Position numbers and translations under genes: made by a program. From Desulfobacteraceae bacterium (GTDB taxonomy: Bacteria; Desulfobacterota; Desulfobacteria; Desulfobacterales; SURF-15), in NCBI GenBank assembly GCA_003599475.1, contig QZKK01000158.1, forward strand, positions 1 to 26,009: 26,009 bases of DNA. Direction: 5' to 3'. A model generated the notes under the pieces. That model was not told the DNA's origin, made no database searches, and was given only the letters and a program-made list of their open reading frames with translations. Below, piece by piece: positions 23,016 through 26,009 of this stretch; position 1 is the stretch's first letter; the number at the start of each line of letters is the position of its first letter.

Positions 23016-24200
23016 TCATGTCAACGGTTCCTTCGGCCCGGCACACTTCGGCAGGCGGATCGAAAATGTTGCCCCCTTTCCCAGAGTGCTCTTGACGGTT
23101 ATCGTTCCCCCGAGCTTCTCGATGATCCCCCTGGCGACGAAAAGGCCCAATCCGGTTCCCTCTCCGGGTTTTTTCGTGCTGAAAAAAGGTTCAAATATCT
23201 TGTCCAGATTTTCTTTGGGGATGCCGCTGCCGGTATCTTCTACTCCCACGCGCACGCAATTTCCTTCATCTTCGATGGCGATTACAATTTGACCCCCGGG
23301 AGCCGTCGCATGAAGCGCATTTGACAGCAGATTGATCAATACCTGGCGCAGGGAATAAGGATCGCTCCAGATGTCTCCGCATCCTCGAGCCGCCTGGAGG
23401 ACGATTTCAACCTGCTTGTTTTTCGCCTCCCTGGCCATGAGCTCCCGAGCTTCTCCGGCCAGCTCGGCAAGGTCGACCGAGAAAGCAGCGGGTTCGTTCG
23501 ATTTGACGAAACCGAGGAGTTGATGCGTGATGCGCCGGGCGCGCTCGATGGCCGATTCGATTTTCCCGAGCGCCTTGCTGAAGTCCGCTTTTCGGGGAAA
23601 TTCGGAAAGCTCTTCTCTGCGCAGGAGTTGGCTCATCCAACCGGCGGATTCACCGATGATGGCCAAGGGGTTGTTGATCTCATGGGCCACACCGGCGGCG
23701 AGCGTTCCAAGCGAGGCCAAGCGTTCGCAGACGATCATCTGCTGCGCCATCTTCGATTTGAAGTCCTCGGTTTCCTTCCTTGCCCGTTCGTTCAGGATCC
23801 TTTCATATGCCTGTTCGATTTTCCCAATCAGATGCTCGAATTCGATCGGTTTGGTCAGGTAATCAAACGCTCCGGCCTTGATCCCATCCACGCCGTCCCT
23901 GGCGCTCGCCTGTCCGGTTAAAAGGATCACTTCCGTTTCAGGGTGCTTCTCCTTGATTCGCTTCAATACCTCGATCCCGTCCATGCCCGGCATCTTGACA
24001 TCCAGAATCACCACATCCATCGGGATTGAGGCAAGCTTCTCCAGACAGGCCTCACCGCCGCCGGCCTCTTCCGGACGGATTCCACGCCTGGAAAGCCGCC
24101 TGGAAATGGCTGCGCGAAAGTCCGCCTCGTCATCTACCAGAAGGATGCGAAGGTCTTGAACATTGAACATTGGGCATTTTACATTGGGCATTCTCTTCAC
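23016..24200 (-). CDS. Receiver-histidine kinase hybrid (soluble)
   Basis: Protein of up to 394 residues with reversed order: receiver first (about 17-135; D23-D24, phosphoacceptor D67, T95, K117), then HisKA with GVAHEINNPL (His173) and HATPase_c with INLLSNALHA (289-298), G1 DTGSG (322-326) and G2 GEGTGLGL (346-353). No membrane segment or recognisable sensor, so its input must come through the receiver or a partner. It follows the SLC13 gene by only 6 bp; GGAG overlaps that gene's stop. The start is uncertain: GTG 24200 or ATG 24191 would translate a heptamer repeat into the first residues (MPNVKCPMFNV), and ATG 24170 would begin at MFNVQDL. A role as a relay between kinases of this block is inferred. 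Confidence 0.93.
   Translation of the reverse strand: MKRMPNVKCPMFNVQDLRILLVDDEADFRAAISRRLSRRGIRPEEAGGGEACLEKLASIPMDVVILDVKMPGMDGIEVLKRIKEKHPETEVILLTGQASARDGVDGIKAGAFDYLTKPIEFEHLIGKIEQAYERILNERARKETEDFKSKMAQQMIVCERLASLGTLAAGVAHEINNPLAIIGESAGWMSQLLRREELSEFPRKADFSKALGKIESAIERARRITHQLLGFVKSNEPAAFSVDLAELAGEARELMAREAKNKQVEIVLQAARGCGDIWSDPYSLRQVLINLLSNALHATAPGGQIVIAIEDEGNCVRVGVEDTGSGIPKENLDKIFEPFFSTKKPGEGTGLGLFVARGIIEKLGGTITVKSTLGKGATFSIRLPKCAGPKEPLT
24155..24196. repeat. Heptamer array overlapping the start of the hybrid kinase gene
   Basis: Six 7-bp units (CTTGAAC, ATTGAAC, ATTGGGC, ATTTTAC, ATTGGGC, ATTCTCT). On the coding strand they read ATGCCCA/ATGTAAA/ATGTTCA and so supply several possible ATG codons for the gene. 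Confidence 0.8.
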
Positions 24201-24206
24201 ATTCTC

Positions 24207-25850
24207 CTACACCAGCCCCAGAATTTTCCACCAGACTCCGGCCACAAGAACCAGAATCCCCAAAAGAACCGGAGTGGCCACGGCACCGGCTTTGGTCAGG
24301 TCGGACGATTTGAAGTAGCGATAGCTGTATGCGATGGCATTCGGGGGACATCCGATCACCAGCAGCATGGCAAAAGAGGTCGCCATCCCGAGGCAGAGCG
24401 CGATCACTCTGGGATCTACCCCTTCCAGCCGGGCGATGGGGATGACGATCGGCATGATCAGAGCTGCCGCCGCGACATTGGCCATGGCATTTGTGACCAG
24501 CGCACCGAAGACGCCGACGCCAATAAAAAGCAGCAACCATCCGCCGCCTTTTACCATCGGGAAAAAGAGGCTGGCGAAATAGTTCCCCGCACCCGAAAAC
24601 TCCATGGCAAGCCCCAGGGAAAGACCGCCGCCGAAGATGAAAAGGGCTGTCCCCCACTCCAGATTGTTATGAATGTCCTCCCATTTCAATATTCCGAACA
24701 CCACCAGCGCGGCAACCCCCAGCATTCCGGTGATCGAGTAATGATATCCGTGGATCTCCTTGGTCAGCCACAGCAGAAGCGAAATTCCGATGATGATCAT
24801 GGTTTTCTTTTCACCGGCGCTCCAGGGGCTTATTTTCTCATCGTATTCCGGCAATCGGTAGCGGGGATCCGGCCGGTAAAGAAGATAAATGACAAAAACG
24901 GCGGCCGGGACGGTCAAAAGAGCGGCCGGAAAAGCGTACAGCATCCAGTCCAGAAAGGAAAGTTCCATTCCGGTAAATTCTTTTAAAAATGCAGCCGAAA
25001 CCATGCAGCGCCCCCCGCCCACCAAGGAGCCCATCCCCCCGCAGGAGGTGGCGAAGGGAAGAGAAAGCATCATGAACCGGGCCGTATTGGAGTTGGGCTC
25101 GATGCCTGCGGCGCGCATCATGGGAAGCATGGTCACGATCCCGATGGCACAGGCTGCGGCATCGTGCATGAAGGCCGAACAGATGCCGAGGCCGATCGAC
25201 AGGATGAAGGTGAACCGGACCACGCTGGTTCCGGCCTTTTTAGTGATAAAATGGCCCAGACGCGTCGTCAGGCCGACCTTGTCCAGCGAGATGGCAAAAA
25301 TCAGGCAGCACATGACAAAGACCACCACCGGGTGCATGTAAGCCGCCCATGCGGTCTTGACATCGGTGATGCCGGTGAGCACGAGGAAGACACCGATGCA
25401 GATGGCCGTGATTTCAAGCGGTATCGGTTCGAGGATAAATAGAAAAATCAACGCGGCCAAAACCGCCAGAAATCGCATGGCAGTGGGCGAAAGACCGTCG
25501 ATGTATTCAATCCGGACATTGTCTGTGCCGAGTGCCTCCGCCTGCTGAAGCAGCCGCAGCCCTGGGGAAACCCCATTTTTTTCTTTTACCGTCACCTCAT
25601 AGCCGATCGTTTTGCCCTGCATTGGAACGATCTCGTAATCCCGGTTGATCCTAGAGAAGAACTCCCGGTTCTCATCCCCGACGACTCGGAACCGGCTCCC
25701 TTCCGGTCGAGGCAGCATCACCACTGTCAATGCGAGCAAAAAAGCCAGGCCCAGTTGGAATCCCTTGGTCTTGTGAAAGCCGGAGAAACGGGAAAAGATC
25801 GGCGCGATTCCGGCGGTTTCAACCTGGATTTCTTTGGTTTTCTCGAACAT
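24207..25850 (-). CDS. SLC13/DASS-family anion carrier with extracytoplasmic insert
   Basis: Inner-membrane carrier of 547 residues related to sodium-coupled di/tricarboxylate and sulfate carriers. About 11-12 membrane helices. After the first helix (about 31-47) a hydrophilic insert of about 75 residues (49-123) interrupts the usual layout and would face the periplasm. Family landmarks: EPIPLEITAICIGVFLVLTG (141-160), AFMHDAAACAIGIVTMLPMM (226-245) at the first substrate-site hairpin, LVTNAMANVAAAALIMPI (451-468) at the second, and IGCPPNAIAYSYRYFKSSDL (499-518). The canonical Ser-Asn-Thr is absent from the first site (HDA) and is TNA at the second, so the substrate may differ from dicarboxylate. 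AAGGAGA precedes ATG. It lies between a receiver and the hybrid kinase, with 6-9 bp gaps. Confidence 0.9.
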   Translation of the reverse strand: MFEKTKEIQVETAGIAPIFSRFSGFHKTKGFQLGLAFLLALTVVMLPRPEGSRFRVVGDENREFFSRINRDYEIVPMQGKTIGYEVTVKEKNGVSPGLRLLQQAEALGTDNVRIEYIDGLSPTAMRFLAVLAALIFLFILEPIPLEITAICIGVFLVLTGITDVKTAWAAYMHPVVVFVMCCLIFAISLDKVGLTTRLGHFITKKAGTSVVRFTFILSIGLGICSAFMHDAAACAIGIVTMLPMMRAAGIEPNSNTARFMMLSLPFATSCGGMGSLVGGGRCMVSAAFLKEFTGMELSFLDWMLYAFPAALLTVPAAVFVIYLLYRPDPRYRLPEYDEKISPWSAGEKKTMIIIGISLLLWLTKEIHGYHYSITGMLGVAALVVFGILKWEDIHNNLEWGTALFIFGGGLSLGLAMEFSGAGNYFASLFFPMVKGGGWLLLFIGVGVFGALVTNAMANVAAAALIMPIVIPIARLEGVDPRVIALCLGMATSFAMLLVIGCPPNAIAYSYRYFKSSDLTKAGAVATPVLLGILVLVAGVWWKILGLV

Positions 25851-25859
25851 ATCGTCTCC

Positions 25860-26009
25860 TTATGATTCACCCCTTTTTTGATAAGCCGCCTTTATTTTCT
25901 TCAGCAACTCCTCCAGTTCGCAAGGTTTTGTCAGGTAATCGAAGGCTCCCAGTGCCATTCCCTGGCGGGCGGCGGTTTCGGATCCGTGCCCGGTCAACAT
26001 AGATCGGAA
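25860..26009 (-). CDS. Response regulator receiver (N-terminus cut by window edge)
   Basis: Only the last 49 residues or so are visible: MLTGHG, GAFDYLTKP with the conserved Lys, and the final helix CELEELLKKIKAAYQKRG, ending at TAA 25860-25862. It is the C-terminal part of a single-domain receiver, ending 9 bp before the SLC13 start, so it is probably in the same operon. The first three codons seen (FRS before MLTGHG) do not fit the receiver pattern and coincide with the adapter-like bases 26001-26009. Confidence 0.85.
   Translation of the reverse strand, partial: FRSMLTGHGSETAARQGMALGAFDYLTKPCELEELLKKIKAAYQKRGES

Noticed and set aside
1..26009. tRNA or rRNA genes
   Set aside because: No cloverleaf-like segment with T-loop GGTTCRA pattern and no rRNA-like conserved blocks were noticed in the gaps; a covariance-model scan would be decisive.

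Overview
The window reads as an accessory signalling and transport stretch of a free-living, probably anaerobic bacterium. The closest overall style is Desulfobacterota (former Deltaproteobacteria): many Cache-domain histidine kinases with short receiver proteins, an NtrC-type activator, sigma-54 promoter motifs, TSUP and SLC13/ArsB-type anion carriers, and intergenic spaces filled with short-period degenerate repeats. This assignment is inferred from gene content; no marker gene is present. The last nine bases (AGATCGGAA) equal the start of the Illumina adapter, so the right edge may be a contig end with untrimmed adapter.

Left part (1-4779). A leftward kinase-receiver pair (407-2110 and 1-349, the latter cut by the edge) sits behind a near-consensus sigma-54 promoter at 2180-2194, with a perfect 17-bp palindrome about 118 bp upstream. 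A rightward 3-hydroxyacyl-CoA dehydrogenase follows (2442-3326). Next comes the wreck of a paralogous kinase-receiver pair (3394-4481), in which deletions joined the sensor domain to a scrap of ATPase domain and then to the tail of a receiver.

Central leftward array (4780-14001). In transcription order: TSUP carrier, small Cys/His-rich membrane protein, CBS-pair protein, ArsB/NhaD-superfamily carrier, receiver-CBS fusion, a Cache histidine kinase that has lost its phosphoacceptor histidine, a divergent GNAT-like protein, and an overlapping HDAC-family deacetylase. Divergent sigma-54-like promoters lie at 14090-14105 (toward TSUP) and 14337-14352 (toward a small single-CBS protein at 14514-14741). 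This looks like anion uptake or efflux tied to extracytoplasmic sensing (Cache) and to nucleotide sensing (CBS).

Rightward block (15022-18502). A peptidase-S51/PepE-like protein with a CysRS-type C-terminal domain, a GT4 glycosyltransferase resembling MshA, and a PIG-L/LmbE deacetylase resembling MshB. Together they suggest synthesis and trimming of an amino-sugar conjugate, possibly a low-molecular-weight thiol; this is inference.

Right leftward block (18692-26009). A receiver (cut by the edge), an SLC13 carrier with an extracytoplasmic insert, a receiver-kinase hybrid, another receiver, a Cache-PAS kinase, and an NtrC-type activator, closely spaced and probably cotranscribed. The activator is a candidate partner for the sigma-54 promoters elsewhere in the window.

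Almost every gene junction carries an array of 7-, 8- or 9-bp degenerate units, often as perfect inverted arms (13 to 20 bp) around a unique core. They behave like small insertable elements: one fills exactly the space between two convergent stop codons, and another is translated into the N-terminus of the hybrid kinase. No RNA genes, CRISPR array, transposase gene or origin was seen.
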